Origin: Streptomyces seoulensis
GTDB lineage: Bacteria; Actinomycetota; Actinomycetes; Streptomycetales; Streptomycetaceae
Direction of reading: 5' to 3'
NCBI RefSeq assembly: GCF_004328625.1
Contig: NZ_CP032229.1
Span: 496,001 to 560,000, forward strand
DNA: 64,000 nucleotides
Shown piece after piece: positions 16,108 to 25,700 of the stretch. A program made the translations under genes and the position numbers. The number at the start of each line of letters is the position of its first letter. Position 1 is the first letter of the stretch. The notes beneath the pieces are model-generated. The model saw only the letters and a list, made by a program, of their open reading frames with translations, had not been told where the DNA came from and searched no databases.

Positions 16108-17451
16108 ATGGCCACGACCGCCGAAGTGCACCCCGTCGACGAGATACCCCCGGTACGGCAGCTCGCGGCCTTCGGGCTCCAGCATGTGCTGGCCATGTAC
16201 GCGGGCGCCGTGGCCGTCCCGCTGATCGTGGGCGGCGCCATGCGGCTCTCCCCCGCCGACCTGGCGTATCTGATCACCGCCGACCTGCTGGTGTGCGGGG
16301 TGGCGACGCTGATCCAGTGCGTCGGCTTCTGGCGGTTCGGGGTACGGCTGCCGATCATGCAGGGATGCACCTTCGCGGCCGTCTCGCCGATGGTGCTGAT
16401 CGGTACGACGGGCGGCGGCCTGCCCGCGATCTACGGCTCGGTGATCGTCGCGGGGCTGGCGATCATGCTGCTGGCGCCGGCCTTCGGCCGGCTGCTGCGG
16501 TTCTTCCCGCCGCTGGTCACCGGCACGGTCATCCTGATCATCGGGGTCTCCCTGCTGCCGGTGGCGGGCAACTGGGCGGCCGGCGGGGCGGGCGCGAAGG
16601 ACTTCGGGGCGCCCCGGAACCTGGCGCTGGCCGGGTTCGTCCTGCTGGTGGTGCTCGCCGTGCAGCGCTTCGCCCCGCCCTTCCTGGCCCGGGTGGCCGT
16701 ACTGACCGGCATCGTGGTGGGTCTGGCCGTCGCGGTGCCGTTCGGCTTCACGGACTTCGGCGGGGTCGCGGACGCGGACTGGGTGGGGATCAGCACCCCG
16801 TTCCACTTCGGGGCGCCCGAGTTCCGGGTGTCCGCGATCGTGTCCATGCTGGTGGTGGCGCTGGTGACGATGACGGAGACCACCGGTGACCTCATCGCGG
16901 TGGGCGAGCTGACCGGCCGCGAGGTCGAGCCGCGCTCCCTGGCGGACGGGCTGCGCGCGGACGGCCTGTCGACCGTGCTGGGCGGCGTCTTCAACACCTT
17001 CCCGTACACCGCGTACGCGCAGAACGTGGGCCTGGTCGGGATGACGCGGGTCCGCAGCCGCTGGGTGGTCGCGGCCGCGGGTGCGCTGCTGGTCCTCCTC
17101 GGGCTGCTGCCCAAGCTGGGCGCCGTCGTGGCGGCCGTCCCGGCGCCGGTGCTCGGCGGGGCGGGGCTGGTCATGTTCGGCACGGTCGCGGCGAGCGGTC
17201 TGCGCACCCTGGCCCGCGTGGACTTCCGGGACAACCACAACCTCACCGTCGTCGCCGTCTCGGTCGCGGTCGGCATGCTCCCGGTGGGCGTGCCGACGGT
17301 GTACGCGAAGTTCCCGGACTGGTTCCAGACGGTGATGAACAGCGGCATCAGCGCGGGGTGCCTGACGGCGATCGTGCTGAACCTGCTGTTCAACCACCTG
17401 CCTGGCCGGAAGGCCGAGGAGGCTCCCGTACAGGTCGGGGAGCGTGTCTAG
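16108..17451 (+). CDS. NCS2 family nucleobase:cation symporter
   Basis: A 447-residue permease with about 14 membrane spans. Family marks are LQHVLAMYAGAVAVPLIVGGA at the N-terminus, VRLPIMQGCTFAAVSPM (the Q-G motif), and MTETTGDLIAVGELTG, where the conserved Glu of the xanthine/uracil site lies. It probably takes up xanthine, uric acid or uracil. GAGGAGG lies upstream of ATG. Its stop codon overlaps the convergent ATPase stop by four bases. Confidence 0.9.
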   Translation: MATTAEVHPVDEIPPVRQLAAFGLQHVLAMYAGAVAVPLIVGGAMRLSPADLAYLITADLLVCGVATLIQCVGFWRFGVRLPIMQGCTFAAVSPMVLIGTTGGGLPAIYGSVIVAGLAIMLLAPAFGRLLRFFPPLVTGTVILIIGVSLLPVAGNWAAGGAGAKDFGAPRNLALAGFVLLVVLAVQRFAPPFLARVAVLTGIVVGLAVAVPFGFTDFGGVADADWVGISTPFHFGAPEFRVSAIVSMLVVALVTMTETTGDLIAVGELTGREVEPRSLADGLRADGLSTVLGGVFNTFPYTAYAQNVGLVGMTRVRSRWVVAAAGALLVLLGLLPKLGAVVAAVPAPVLGGAGLVMFGTVAASGLRTLARVDFRDNHNLTVVAVSVAVGMLPVGVPTVYAKFPDWFQTVMNSGISAGCLTAIVLNLLFNHLPGRKAEEAPVQVGERV

Positions 17452-20400
17452 GCCGCTTCCTCCGTCGGCACCAGTCCCGCGACGATCTCCTCCAGCCGGG
17501 GCAGCGTCCGCTGGGCCGCGAGTGCGGCGGCGATGGCCACGGCGACGCCCGCCCAGGCCATCGGGCCGAGCGGGGTGCAGCCGACCAGGCGGCTGACGGC
17601 GGGGGTCTGGATGACGGCCACCAGGACCCCGGCGGAGCCGAGGGCGGTGACCCGGACCAGGGTGCTGTCGCGGCGGTCGAGGAGGGTCTGGACGAGCTGG
17701 GTGCCGACGACGCCGCACAGGGCCATGGTGCTGGCGCGGCGGGCGGTGCCGGGGGTGTAGCGGCCGATGAGCCAGGCGGCGATGGCGCCCAGCGCGGTGG
17801 TCAGGGCCCGGTGCCGGATCTGCCGGATCAGCGGGGTGCCGAGGACCCCGCCCGCCGCGTCCTCCGGGGAGGCGGTGCGGTCGCGTGCCCCGGCTTCGTC
17901 GCCGTCCTTGGGGGTCACGGCCACCGCCATGGCCGGGAAGAGGTCGGTGAACAGGTTGACCAGCAGCATCTGCCGGGTGGACAGCGGGGCGGTGCCGGAG
18001 AGCAGGGTGCCGAGGATGCCGAAGCCGACCTCGCCCGCGTTGCCGCCGATGAGGATGGCGATGGCGTCCGCGACGCTGTGCCACAGCGAACGCCCTTCGC
18101 CGATGGCGTCGATGAGGACGGTCAGGTCGTCGTCGGTGAGAACGATGTCGGCGGCGTTGCGCGCGGCGGCCGAGCCCCGTGCGCTGATGCCGACGCCGAT
18201 GTCGGCGGCCCGGATCGCGGCGGCGTCGTTCGCACCGTCGCCGACCATGCCGACCACCCGGCCCGCGTCCCGCAGCGCCTCCACGACCTGGAGTTTCTGC
18301 TCGGGCGCGACACGGGCGACGACCCCGGCGTCCCGCAGCATCCGGGCGCGGGTGCGCCGGTCGGCGGCGGCCAGTTCGTCGCCGGTGACCACCTCGGTGT
18401 CCTCGGGCCAGCCGAGTTCCCGGGCGATGGCGCGGGCGGTCTGCGGGTGGTCGCCGGTGAGCATGACGGGCCGTACGCCCTCCTCGTAGAGGCCGCGCAC
18501 CAGCGCCTTCGAGGTCTCCCGGGGTACGTCGGAGAGCGCGAGCAGACCGGTGAACTCCAGTCCGTTCAGCGGGCCTTGGAGGGCGTCGGCCTCCGACTCG
18601 CCCTCGTCGAGGCGCCGCATCGCCACCGCGAGGACGCGCAGGCCGGCGCCGGCGAGGGAGTGCGCGGAGTCGTCGGCGCGGCCGGAGAGGTCCGCGCAGC
18701 CGGGCAGGACGGTCTCGGGGGCGCCCTTGACGACCAGGGTCCGGGGGCCGTCGCCGTCGCGGCCCACGGCGGCGGCGTATCCCCGCGCGGCCTCGAAGGA
18801 GAGGCCGCCGAGCTGGGTCCAGCCGGGGTCGGGGGCGGCCGCGTCGATGACGGCCTCGTCGGTGGCGTGCACCGGGCGCCCGGAGCCGCCGTTGACGCGG
18901 GGGCAGGCTCGGGCGGCGCGGCGCAGGGTGGCGGCGGGGCCCGCCTCGCCCGCGTCACCGGCCGCCCACTCGATGCCCTCGGCGTCGGTCACCCGCACGA
19001 CCCGGAGCCGGTTCTCGGTGAGGGTGCCGGTCTTGTCGAAGCAGAAGGTGTCGACCCGGCCCAGCGCCTCCAGGGTGCGCGGGGTGCGGACCAGGACGCC
19101 GTCGCGGCTCAGCCGGCGGGCGGCGGCGAGCTGGGCGACCGTGGCGACCAGCGGCAGCCCCTCGGGCACGGCGGCGACCGCGACGGCCACGCCCCCGCTG
19201 ACCGCCTCGCGCACCGGGGTGCCGCGCAGCAGGGCGAGCCCGGTCACGGCCGCGCCGCCGGCGAGGGTCAACGGCAGTGCCTTGCGGGTGAGTTCCTGGA
19301 GCCGGGCCTGCACCCCGGCGGCCGGGGGCGTGCGGGCGGCGAGGTGGACGGCGCGGGCGGCCTCGGTGCGCTCACCGGTGTCGACGACGACTGCCTGCGC
19401 GGTGCCGGCGACGACGGTGGTGCCCTCGAAGACCATGCAGCGCCGGTCGGCGACGGCCGCGTGCGGGGTGACCCCGACGTGCTTGTGCACGGGCAGGGAC
19501 TCACCGGTCAGCGCGGACTCGTCCACCTCAAGACCGTCCTGCCGGAGCAGCCGGGCGTCGGCGGGGACCACGTCGTCGCCCTTCAGCTCGATCACGTCGC
19601 CGGGCAGCAGCTGTCCCGCGTCCACGGTGCGGGTGCCGCCGGCGGGCGCCTCCTCGGGCGGGGGCGCGACCCGTGCCTTGCGCTGCTGCTCGGCGTGCAG
19701 CCCGGACAGCGCCCGCTCGGCGCGCAGCCGCTGGACCCCGCCGACCAGCGCGTTCAGGTCGAGGGCGCCGACGACGAGCAGGGCGTCCACGACCGAACCG
19801 AGGATCGCGGAGGCGGCGGAGCCGACGGCCAGCACCGGGGTGAGCGGGTCGTCCAGCTCGCCGCGTACCGCCCGGCCGAGCTGCCAGGTGAAGCGTGCGG
19901 GGGCGAGCGCGGGGACGCGGGCGATCCGGCCGGCTCTCTTACGGGCCTCGGTGGCGGCCCGCTCCAGCATGCCCGGCTCGGGGGGTGCCTCGCGGTCCAG
20001 GCGTTCCACCGCCTCGTCGGGGTCGAGTTCGTGCCAGCGCACGCGGGCGTGCGGGTGCGGGGCGCGGGCGACGGCCACCTTGAGGGCGGCCCAGACGCCG
20101 TACACCAGGGCGGTGAGCGCGCCGGTGTCGACGGGGGCGTGCCGCATCCCGGGCAGGACCGAGCGGCTCCCCCGGCCGCGCCGGGCCTCGCCGACGGCCA
20201 CCAGCAGGCCGGAGAGCGCGGCGCCGGAGCGGGCCAGGACCTGGCCCCGGCTGCCGACGGCGCGGGCGGCCGGGATCGCGGTGAGCAGCCGCCACACGTC
20301 GGGCAGGCCGTGCGGGGCGAGGATGTCGGCGCCCCAGATGACGGCGCCCTCCAGGTCGGTGAGCGCGACGGCGATGTCGGCGGCGTCGAGCCCGGCCAGG

Positions 20401-21806
20401 ACGTCGGCCTCGGCCAGGGCACGCGGCCGGGCGACGGTGATGACGACGCGTTCCTCGCCGCCCGCGCCGCTCTCGGCGTCCTCCGCGTCCAGTTCTCCGC
20501 GCAGGGCGTGCACGACGTCGTCCAACGGCCTTCTGGCGTCGACCACTTGGTCCGCGAGCCCGGCGAAGTCCTCCAGCGCGGGGTCGTCGACGAGGACGAC
20601 GCGCAGCCGGGCGCGGCGGGCCGCGTCGAGCACGGCCTCGGTCCACGGGTCGGGGAGCCCCTCGCCGGTGCGCAGCGCACTCGGGTGCAGCAGGAGGGTC
20701 CCGGCCATCTCCAGCTGTCTGAGCCGCTCCGGATCGCGGACCAGCACGTCGGCGCGGGCGAGGGCGGTGCCGAGTACGGCGTGGAAGGCGGCCGGGGCGT
20801 AGCGGGCGGCCTTGGGCGAGCCGGAGAGGGCGGCCTCGGCGGCCGAGTTCAGGTTCCGCTTGACCAGCAGCGCGGCCACGGCGCCGAGCACGCTGCCCGC
20901 CGAGGCGTGGGCGGCGTACACCTGGGCCGGGGACTCGCGCAGCGGCGGGCGCGGGCAGCCGGTGGGGGCGACGCTGAGGCGCTCGGGTCCGCACAGTTCG
21001 TCGTGCAGGGAGTCGAAGGCGGCGGCGCGGGCCATGGTCTCGGTGAGCTGGAGGGAGCGCAGGGTGCCGTCCAGGACGAGGGAGGTGGGGGTCTGTCCGG
21101 CGGCGTGCACGAGCGCGTTGGCACTGGCCAGCAGGAGATCCATGCGGGCGGCGCCGATCCGGGCGCGCAGCAGGGCGCGGACGCGCGGGTTCTCCCGGAG
21201 CAGGGTGACGCAGGCGGTGACCGCGCGGGGGGTCGGGGGCAGCCGCAGCAGGTAGCCGGTGAGGGCGGCGGTGATGCCGATCAGGTCGACGCCGAGGGTG
21301 GTGGCGGCGGCACGCACGCCGGCCGGGTCGGCGGGGTGGTCGTACTCCTCGGGGTCGCCGCCCGCCACGAGCAGGCCGTGGTGTTCGGCGAGTTCGGCGG
21401 CGCGGTCCACGACGCGGTCGCCGACGGCGTCCTCGGTCAGGGTCACGACCAGGCGGGCGAGGCCGTCGTCCCAGTAGGCGAGGAGGACGTCGGGCCGCTC
21501 GGCGAGGGCCACCGCGATCCGGCGGCCCAGGTGGGCGCGGCCGCCCGCCTCCCGGACCCGGTCGGGTTCGGCGGCGCGCAGCGGGAGGTGGACGCGGGCG
21601 CCGGAGCGCCAGTGGGCGGGGCCGCCGGGCAGCGCGGTGCGGGCGACGCGGCTCACGCGTACGGCCGCGTCCGCGCCGCGTACGCCGGCCCGCGCGGTGC
21701 CCGCGGCGGCGCCGGCCGCCGCGCCGATGAGGGGGGCGGCGGCCTCGGCGAGGAGCCGGGGCAGGCGGACGGCGGCGGACGGGGCGGTGAGGAGGTTGAG
21801 GACCAT
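17448..21806 (-). CDS. Large CtpI-like P-type cation-transporting ATPase
   Basis: At 1,452 residues this is far longer than typical P-type ATPases. The C-terminal half is a standard pump: TGESLP phosphatase loop, phosphorylation site FDKTGTLT (Asp near residue 923), KGAPE nucleotide-binding segment, and GDGANDAAAI hinge. The N-terminal 700 residues form an extension with low-complexity Ala/Arg segments and a degenerate repeat of pump-like domains, as in mycobacterial CtpI. The membrane sequence does not tell the ion. It starts eight bases after a small His/Lys-rich membrane protein, probably its operon partner. Confidence 0.9.
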   Translation of the reverse strand: MVLNLLTAPSAAVRLPRLLAEAAAPLIGAAAGAAAGTARAGVRGADAAVRVSRVARTALPGGPAHWRSGARVHLPLRAAEPDRVREAGGRAHLGRRIAVALAERPDVLLAYWDDGLARLVVTLTEDAVGDRVVDRAAELAEHHGLLVAGGDPEEYDHPADPAGVRAAATTLGVDLIGITAALTGYLLRLPPTPRAVTACVTLLRENPRVRALLRARIGAARMDLLLASANALVHAAGQTPTSLVLDGTLRSLQLTETMARAAAFDSLHDELCGPERLSVAPTGCPRPPLRESPAQVYAAHASAGSVLGAVAALLVKRNLNSAAEAALSGSPKAARYAPAAFHAVLGTALARADVLVRDPERLRQLEMAGTLLLHPSALRTGEGLPDPWTEAVLDAARRARLRVVLVDDPALEDFAGLADQVVDARRPLDDVVHALRGELDAEDAESGAGGEERVVITVARPRALAEADVLAGLDAADIAVALTDLEGAVIWGADILAPHGLPDVWRLLTAIPAARAVGSRGQVLARSGAALSGLLVAVGEARRGRGSRSVLPGMRHAPVDTGALTALVYGVWAALKVAVARAPHPHARVRWHELDPDEAVERLDREAPPEPGMLERAATEARKRAGRIARVPALAPARFTWQLGRAVRGELDDPLTPVLAVGSAASAILGSVVDALLVVGALDLNALVGGVQRLRAERALSGLHAEQQRKARVAPPPEEAPAGGTRTVDAGQLLPGDVIELKGDDVVPADARLLRQDGLEVDESALTGESLPVHKHVGVTPHAAVADRRCMVFEGTTVVAGTAQAVVVDTGERTEAARAVHLAARTPPAAGVQARLQELTRKALPLTLAGGAAVTGLALLRGTPVREAVSGGVAVAVAAVPEGLPLVATVAQLAAARRLSRDGVLVRTPRTLEALGRVDTFCFDKTGTLTENRLRVVRVTDAEGIEWAAGDAGEAGPAATLRRAARACPRVNGGSGRPVHATDEAVIDAAAPDPGWTQLGGLSFEAARGYAAAVGRDGDGPRTLVVKGAPETVLPGCADLSGRADDSAHSLAGAGLRVLAVAMRRLDEGESEADALQGPLNGLEFTGLLALSDVPRETSKALVRGLYEEGVRPVMLTGDHPQTARAIARELGWPEDTEVVTGDELAAADRRTRARMLRDAGVVARVAPEQKLQVVEALRDAGRVVGMVGDGANDAAAIRAADIGVGISARGSAAARNAADIVLTDDDLTVLIDAIGEGRSLWHSVADAIAILIGGNAGEVGFGILGTLLSGTAPLSTRQMLLVNLFTDLFPAMAVAVTPKDGDEAGARDRTASPEDAAGGVLGTPLIRQIRHRALTTALGAIAAWLIGRYTPGTARRASTMALCGVVGTQLVQTLLDRRDSTLVRVTALGSAGVLVAVIQTPAVSRLVGCTPLGPMAWAGVAVAIAAALAAQRTLPRLEEIVAGLVPTEEAA

Positions 21807-21814
21807 CGAGGCCG

Positions 21815-22336
21815 TCAGAGGCTGGTGCGTTCGGGGCGGGCGGTGGGCCCGAGCTGTCCGGTGGCGCCCTTGGAGTGCTTGCCGGACTTCTTGCCGTGCT
21901 TCTTGTGCGACTCAGGGTGCGCGGACTCAGGATGCGCGGACCCCGTGTCCGTCGCCTTCACCGGGCCGGGGGCGTCGTGGTGCCCGGCGTGCAGTGCCGC
22001 GTCGCCCACCTCGGCCTCGCCGGCGGGCGCGGGCTCCTCGATCACGACCTCCGTGGTCTCGGCCACCGGGGTCACGAGCGGCGGGCGGGGCTGGGTCAGC
22101 CAGGCGATGGCGGCGCCGGTCAGCGCCACGGGCCACTCCACCACCCCGGCGACGCCGAGCACCCCCGCCCCGGTGTACACCGCCAGGCGCCGTCCTCTGG
22201 GTGAGATCACGCCGATCACGTCCAGCGTGTCCTGGGCCGCCCTGTTGACCGCCGACGCGCCGGGCACCTTGCTCAGGAGCGAGGCGGCGCCGCGCAGGGG
22301 CGCGGTGAGGACCGACGACGACGTGTGCTCAGCCAT
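21815..22336 (-). CDS. Small membrane protein with His/Lys-rich tail
   Basis: A 173-residue protein with no recognised family. Residues about 55-90 contain one or two hydrophobic segments (YTGAGVLGVAGVVEWPVALT). The C-terminal half is hydrophilic and has clusters such as HAGHHDAPG, then HPESAHPESHKKHGKKSGKH, a composition that could bind a transition metal or nucleic acid. Start ATG at 22336 has GAGGAG upstream. Its stop lies eight bases before the start of the giant P-type ATPase, so the two are almost certainly co-transcribed and a role in that pump is a fair inference. Confidence 0.7.
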   Translation of the reverse strand: MAEHTSSSVLTAPLRGAASLLSKVPGASAVNRAAQDTLDVIGVISPRGRRLAVYTGAGVLGVAGVVEWPVALTGAAIAWLTQPRPPLVTPVAETTEVVIEEPAPAGEAEVGDAALHAGHHDAPGPVKATDTGSAHPESAHPESHKKHGKKSGKHSKGATGQLGPTARPERTSL

Positions 22337-22465
22337 GACTCTCCTCGGGCGAGATCGCCTGCCGTGCCCCACCCGGTGCCCGGAGGCACGCGCACGCTGG
22401 TCACCCCCTCCACTCCCCAGGAGACGCCAAGCACCGGACCCTCGCCACTCGGCCCGACCGCCGGC

Positions 22466-23230
22466 CTACGACGTGGCCAGCTCCCGCTGATAACCGGCGT
22501 AGGCCGTCCGGAGCGCCTCGCCGGGCCAGTCGGCGGGCAGCAGGGGGGCGGGCAGCACCGGGTCGGTGAGGAGATGGCGTACGACGGCCGCGTAGGCGGT
22601 GAGGCGGTCGGCGGGGTGGCGGGCAGCGGTCGCCCGGCCGAGGAGGGCGCGTGCCTCGGCCGCCCAGTTGTCCAGGGGCCACAGGCGGGCCACGAGGTGG
22701 GGGGCCGGCTCGTCGGGGCGGGCGGTGTACGTCAGGGCCACCCCGGCCAGCTCCCCGGGCAGCGGCCGGACGAGGTTGGCGGGACGCAGCCAGACGCCCT
22801 CGCGGAGTTCGGCCAGGCGCAGCGCGGTCAGCCGGGCGCGCAGCTCGGCGCGCTCGGCCGGGCCGCGTCCGGTCGCCGTGATCACGACCATCTCCCAGGC
22901 GCCGTCCCACGCGCGCGTGCGCGGCGCCACGGCCTCGTCCTGGCGGCGCTGGCGGGCCAGCAGGCGGTCGCTGAGCCCGTACACCGCGTCGGTGCGGCAC
23001 AGGTCGCCCGCGGCCACCATCCGGCTGAGCGCGGCCCGCAGCGTGGAGCCGCCCACGCCGAACGGCTCGACCAGGCGCACCAGTTCCCGTACCGGCAGCC
23101 GGGGCGGGTGCGCGCCGAGCAGCAGGCTCAGTACGACCGACCGCGCGGACAACGGCCTGGTCACCGGCTCGGCCGACGGGTTGATGCCCATGGGGACGTA
23201 CTGTACGTGCGCCGATCCGTGTTGCGTCAT
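22466..23230 (-). CDS. PaaX family transcriptional regulator
   Basis: A 254-residue protein with the PaaX layout: an N-terminal winged helix (TRPLSARSVVLSLLLGAHPPRLPVRELVRL, then GVGGSTLRAALSRMVAAGDL), a central domain (WEMVVITATGRGPAERAELRARL), and the C-terminal WPLDNWAAEA block. PaaX proteins repress catabolic genes and respond to an aryl-CoA. Here it is divergent from an AidB-like acyl-CoA dehydrogenase with only 34 bases between the two start codons, so it probably controls that gene and itself. The start could also be the internal ATG at 23191. Confidence 0.87.
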   Translation of the reverse strand: MTQHGSAHVQYVPMGINPSAEPVTRPLSARSVVLSLLLGAHPPRLPVRELVRLVEPFGVGGSTLRAALSRMVAAGDLCRTDAVYGLSDRLLARQRRQDEAVAPRTRAWDGAWEMVVITATGRGPAERAELRARLTALRLAELREGVWLRPANLVRPLPGELAGVALTYTARPDEPAPHLVARLWPLDNWAAEARALLGRATAARHPADRLTAYAAVVRHLLTDPVLPAPLLPADWPGEALRTAYAGYQRELATS

Positions 23231-23255
23231 TGCTACAACCGTACGGAGAGTGCAA
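23230..23255. promoter_or_regulatory. Candidate PaaX operator between divergent starts
   Basis: TTGC at 23230 and GCAA at 23252 frame a central perfect palindrome CCGTACGG (23239-23246). The element fills the entire gap between paaX-like and aidB-like start codons, so any protein bound here would affect both. Confidence 0.4.
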
Positions 23256-23264
23256 CATGGCCGT

Positions 23265-24917
23265 ATGGACCCGATGCCCGAGCAGTCGCCGTCGTCCGCC
23301 ACCCACGACGTCACCAACCAGCCCCCGCCGCTGGCTCCCTACGACGCGTCCGCCGACGCCGCCCTGCTGGAGGGGCTGCGCCGGGAGGGCGCCGGGTGGG
23401 CCGAGGAGGACGTCCGGCTGCTGGGGCTGCGGGCGGGCGGCGCCGAGGCGCAGGAGTGGGGCGAGCTGGCCAACCGGCACGAGCCGGAGCTGCGCACCCA
23501 CGACCGGTACGGCAACCGCGTCGACGAGGTCGAGTTCCACCCGAGCTGGCACCACCTGATGCGCACCGCCGTCGCCGAGGGCCTGGCCGGCACCCCGTGG
23601 GCGGAGGACCGCCCCGGCGCGCACGTGGCCCGTACGGCGGGCGGCCTGGTCTGGGGGCACACCGAGGCGGGGCACGGCTGCCCGACCTCGATGACGTACG
23701 CGGCCGTCCCCGCCCTGCGCGCCCAGCCGGACCTGGCCAAGGTGTACGAACCGCTGCTCACCAGCCGGGAGTACGAGCCGGGGCTGCGGCCGCCCACCGA
23801 GAAGCGGGGGCTGCTCGCCGGGATGGGGATGACCGAGAAGCAGGGCGGCTCCGACGTCCGCACCAACACCACCGTGGCCACGCCGACGGACGAACCCGGC
23901 GCGTACACGCTGCGCGGGCACAAGTGGTTCACCTCGGCGCCGATGTGCGACGTGTTCCTGGTGCTGGCGCAGGCTCCGGGCGGGCTCTCCTGCTTCCTGG
24001 TGCCCCGGGTGCTGCCGGACGGCACCCGCAACACCTTCCGCATCCAGCGCCTGAAGGACAAGCTCGGCAACCGCTCCAACGCGTCCTCCGAGCCGGAGTT
24101 CGACCGTACGGTGGCGTGGCTGGTCGGGCCGGAGGGGCGCGGGGTGAAGACCATCATCGAGATGGTCAACTGCACCCGGCTGGACTGTGTGATGTCCTCG
24201 GCGACGCTGATGCGCAAGACGCTGGTGGAGGCCGGCCACCACGCCCGGCACCGCAGCGCCTTCGGCGCCCGGCTGCTCGACCAGCCCCTGATGCGGAACG
24301 TCCTCGCCGATCTCGCGCTGGAGTCGGAGGCGGCGACGACGCTCACCCTCCGCCTCGCGGGCGCGGCGGACCGGGCGGTGCGCGGCGACGAGGGCGAGCG
24401 CGCGTTCCGCCGGATCGCCACCGCCGTGGGCAAGTACTGGGTCACCAAGCGCGGCCCGGCCTTCACCGCCGAGGCGCTGGAATGCCTCGGCGGCAACGGC
24501 TACGTCGAGGACTCCGGCATGCCCCGCCACTACCGCGAGGCCCCCCTCCTCTCCATCTGGGAGGGCTCGGGCAACGTCAACGCCCTCGACGTGCTGCGGG
24601 CGTTGGGCCGGTCACCGGAGAGCGCGGAGTCGTTCTTCGGCGAGCTGGCCCTCGCACGCGGGGCGAACGCCCACCTGGACACCGCGGTGGCCTCGCTGAA
24701 GGGTGAGCTGGCGGAGGCGGACCAGTTGAGCGCGCGCCGGGTGGTGGAACGGATGGCCCTGACCCTCCAGGCGTCCCTCCTGGTCCGTCATGCGCCTGCA
24801 GCGGTGGCGGACGCGTTCTGCGCGACACGGCTGGGGGGCGACTGGGGGCACTCCTTCGGGACGCTGCCCTCCGGGACGGATCTGTCGGCGATCGTGGATC
24901 GGGCGCTGCCGGTCTGA
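23265..24917 (+). CDS. AidB-like acyl-CoA dehydrogenase
   Basis: A 550-residue flavoprotein that closely resembles E. coli AidB rather than ordinary acyl-CoA dehydrogenases. Shared blocks include KRGLLAGMGMTEKQGGSD, GHKWFTSAPMCDV, AQAPGGLSCFLVPRVLPDG, RLKDKLGNRSNASSE and EAPLLSIWEGSGN. AidB binds FAD and DNA and is part of the adaptive response to alkylating agents; whether this protein does so is inference. ATG at 23265 is used; an ATG nine bases later is also possible, and no ribosome-binding site is well placed. Its divergent neighbour is PaaX. Confidence 0.88.
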   Translation: MDPMPEQSPSSATHDVTNQPPPLAPYDASADAALLEGLRREGAGWAEEDVRLLGLRAGGAEAQEWGELANRHEPELRTHDRYGNRVDEVEFHPSWHHLMRTAVAEGLAGTPWAEDRPGAHVARTAGGLVWGHTEAGHGCPTSMTYAAVPALRAQPDLAKVYEPLLTSREYEPGLRPPTEKRGLLAGMGMTEKQGGSDVRTNTTVATPTDEPGAYTLRGHKWFTSAPMCDVFLVLAQAPGGLSCFLVPRVLPDGTRNTFRIQRLKDKLGNRSNASSEPEFDRTVAWLVGPEGRGVKTIIEMVNCTRLDCVMSSATLMRKTLVEAGHHARHRSAFGARLLDQPLMRNVLADLALESEAATTLTLRLAGAADRAVRGDEGERAFRRIATAVGKYWVTKRGPAFTAEALECLGGNGYVEDSGMPRHYREAPLLSIWEGSGNVNALDVLRALGRSPESAESFFGELALARGANAHLDTAVASLKGELAEADQLSARRVVERMALTLQASLLVRHAPAAVADAFCATRLGGDWGHSFGTLPSGTDLSAIVDRALPV

Positions 24918-24932
24918 GCGCCGGGTGCGTCG

Positions 24933-25547
24933 TCAGCCCGTCATGCGGCCCCATTGGGGGCCCAGGCGGGACCACTCCGTGTCCCAGCGGGACAGGCGGT
25001 GGCGTGCCAGGCGGGCGAGGAGGAGGCGGCCGCCGGCGTAGGGGACGGCGGCCGCGGCGGCGCCGGCCAGGGTGCCGATGAAGGCGGCGCGGACGGCGGC
25101 CTCGGTGGGGGTGGCGGGGCGGCCCGCGAGGCGGCCGCGCGCGTCGGTCCAGACGGCGACCGGTGCGCCGGTGGCCGCGCCGGGCGTGACCCGGACCTGG
25201 CCGGTGCGGGGTGAGCCGTCGGCGGCGGTCCAGCGGACCTCCGCCCAGACCCGTTCGCCGCTGGAACTGCGGGCGCCGGAGCGGCCGGGGGCGTGCGCGA
25301 CGACGTAGGCGACCATGGGGCGCGAGGCGGCCCGTTCCTGGGCGAGGCCGTGCTCGACCGTCCGCGCCGACACCAGGCCCAGGGCCGCCCCGGCCAACAG
25401 GGTCAGCAGCCAGGCGCCCAGCAGTACCCACCCCTCCACCACGTCGGCACGGCGGCGCAGCGGATTCCTCCGCCACCGCCAGAGCCACCGATGCCGACGC
25501 TGCCGCCGACCACGGAACGCCTCCAAAGCCAGCCTCCTCCCGAGCAC
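24933..25547 (-). CDS. Rv1733c-like transmembrane protein
   Basis: A 204-residue protein with an Arg/Trp-rich cytoplasmic N-terminus, one membrane span at about residues 40-62 (WVLLGAWLLTLLAGAALGLVS), an extracellular domain with V-R-W-T-A-A-D-G-S-P-R-T-G, and a second span at about residues 150-172. This pattern matches the Rv1733c family, whose mycobacterial founder belongs to the dormancy regulon; the function is not known. The N-terminal Arg-rich part is unusually basic. Convergent with the AidB-like gene. Confidence 0.7.
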   Translation of the reverse strand: MLGRRLALEAFRGRRQRRHRWLWRWRRNPLRRRADVVEGWVLLGAWLLTLLAGAALGLVSARTVEHGLAQERAASRPMVAYVVAHAPGRSGARSSSGERVWAEVRWTAADGSPRTGQVRVTPGAATGAPVAVWTDARGRLAGRPATPTEAAVRAAFIGTLAGAAAAAVPYAGGRLLLARLARHRLSRWDTEWSRLGPQWGRMTG

Positions 25548-25700
25548 ACCGAAAGACCGGACCGTCCTCCGATACGGACACCCGCCGCCCGTTGCTCAGG
25601 GTCACTGTCAGTGGCGGGGTGCAGACTGGGCGGAATCGGAACATGCCGCGTCCGACGCCGGTGCGGCACAGTGGACAACGAAGTCCCGGAGGTGGTCGTC

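Noticed and set aside
17358..22490. A 1,710-codon plus-strand open frame
   Set aside because: It is the antisense of the P-type ATPase gene. Its composition is Gly/Arg/Val low complexity, with no family blocks. High GC removes stop codons in the opposite frame.
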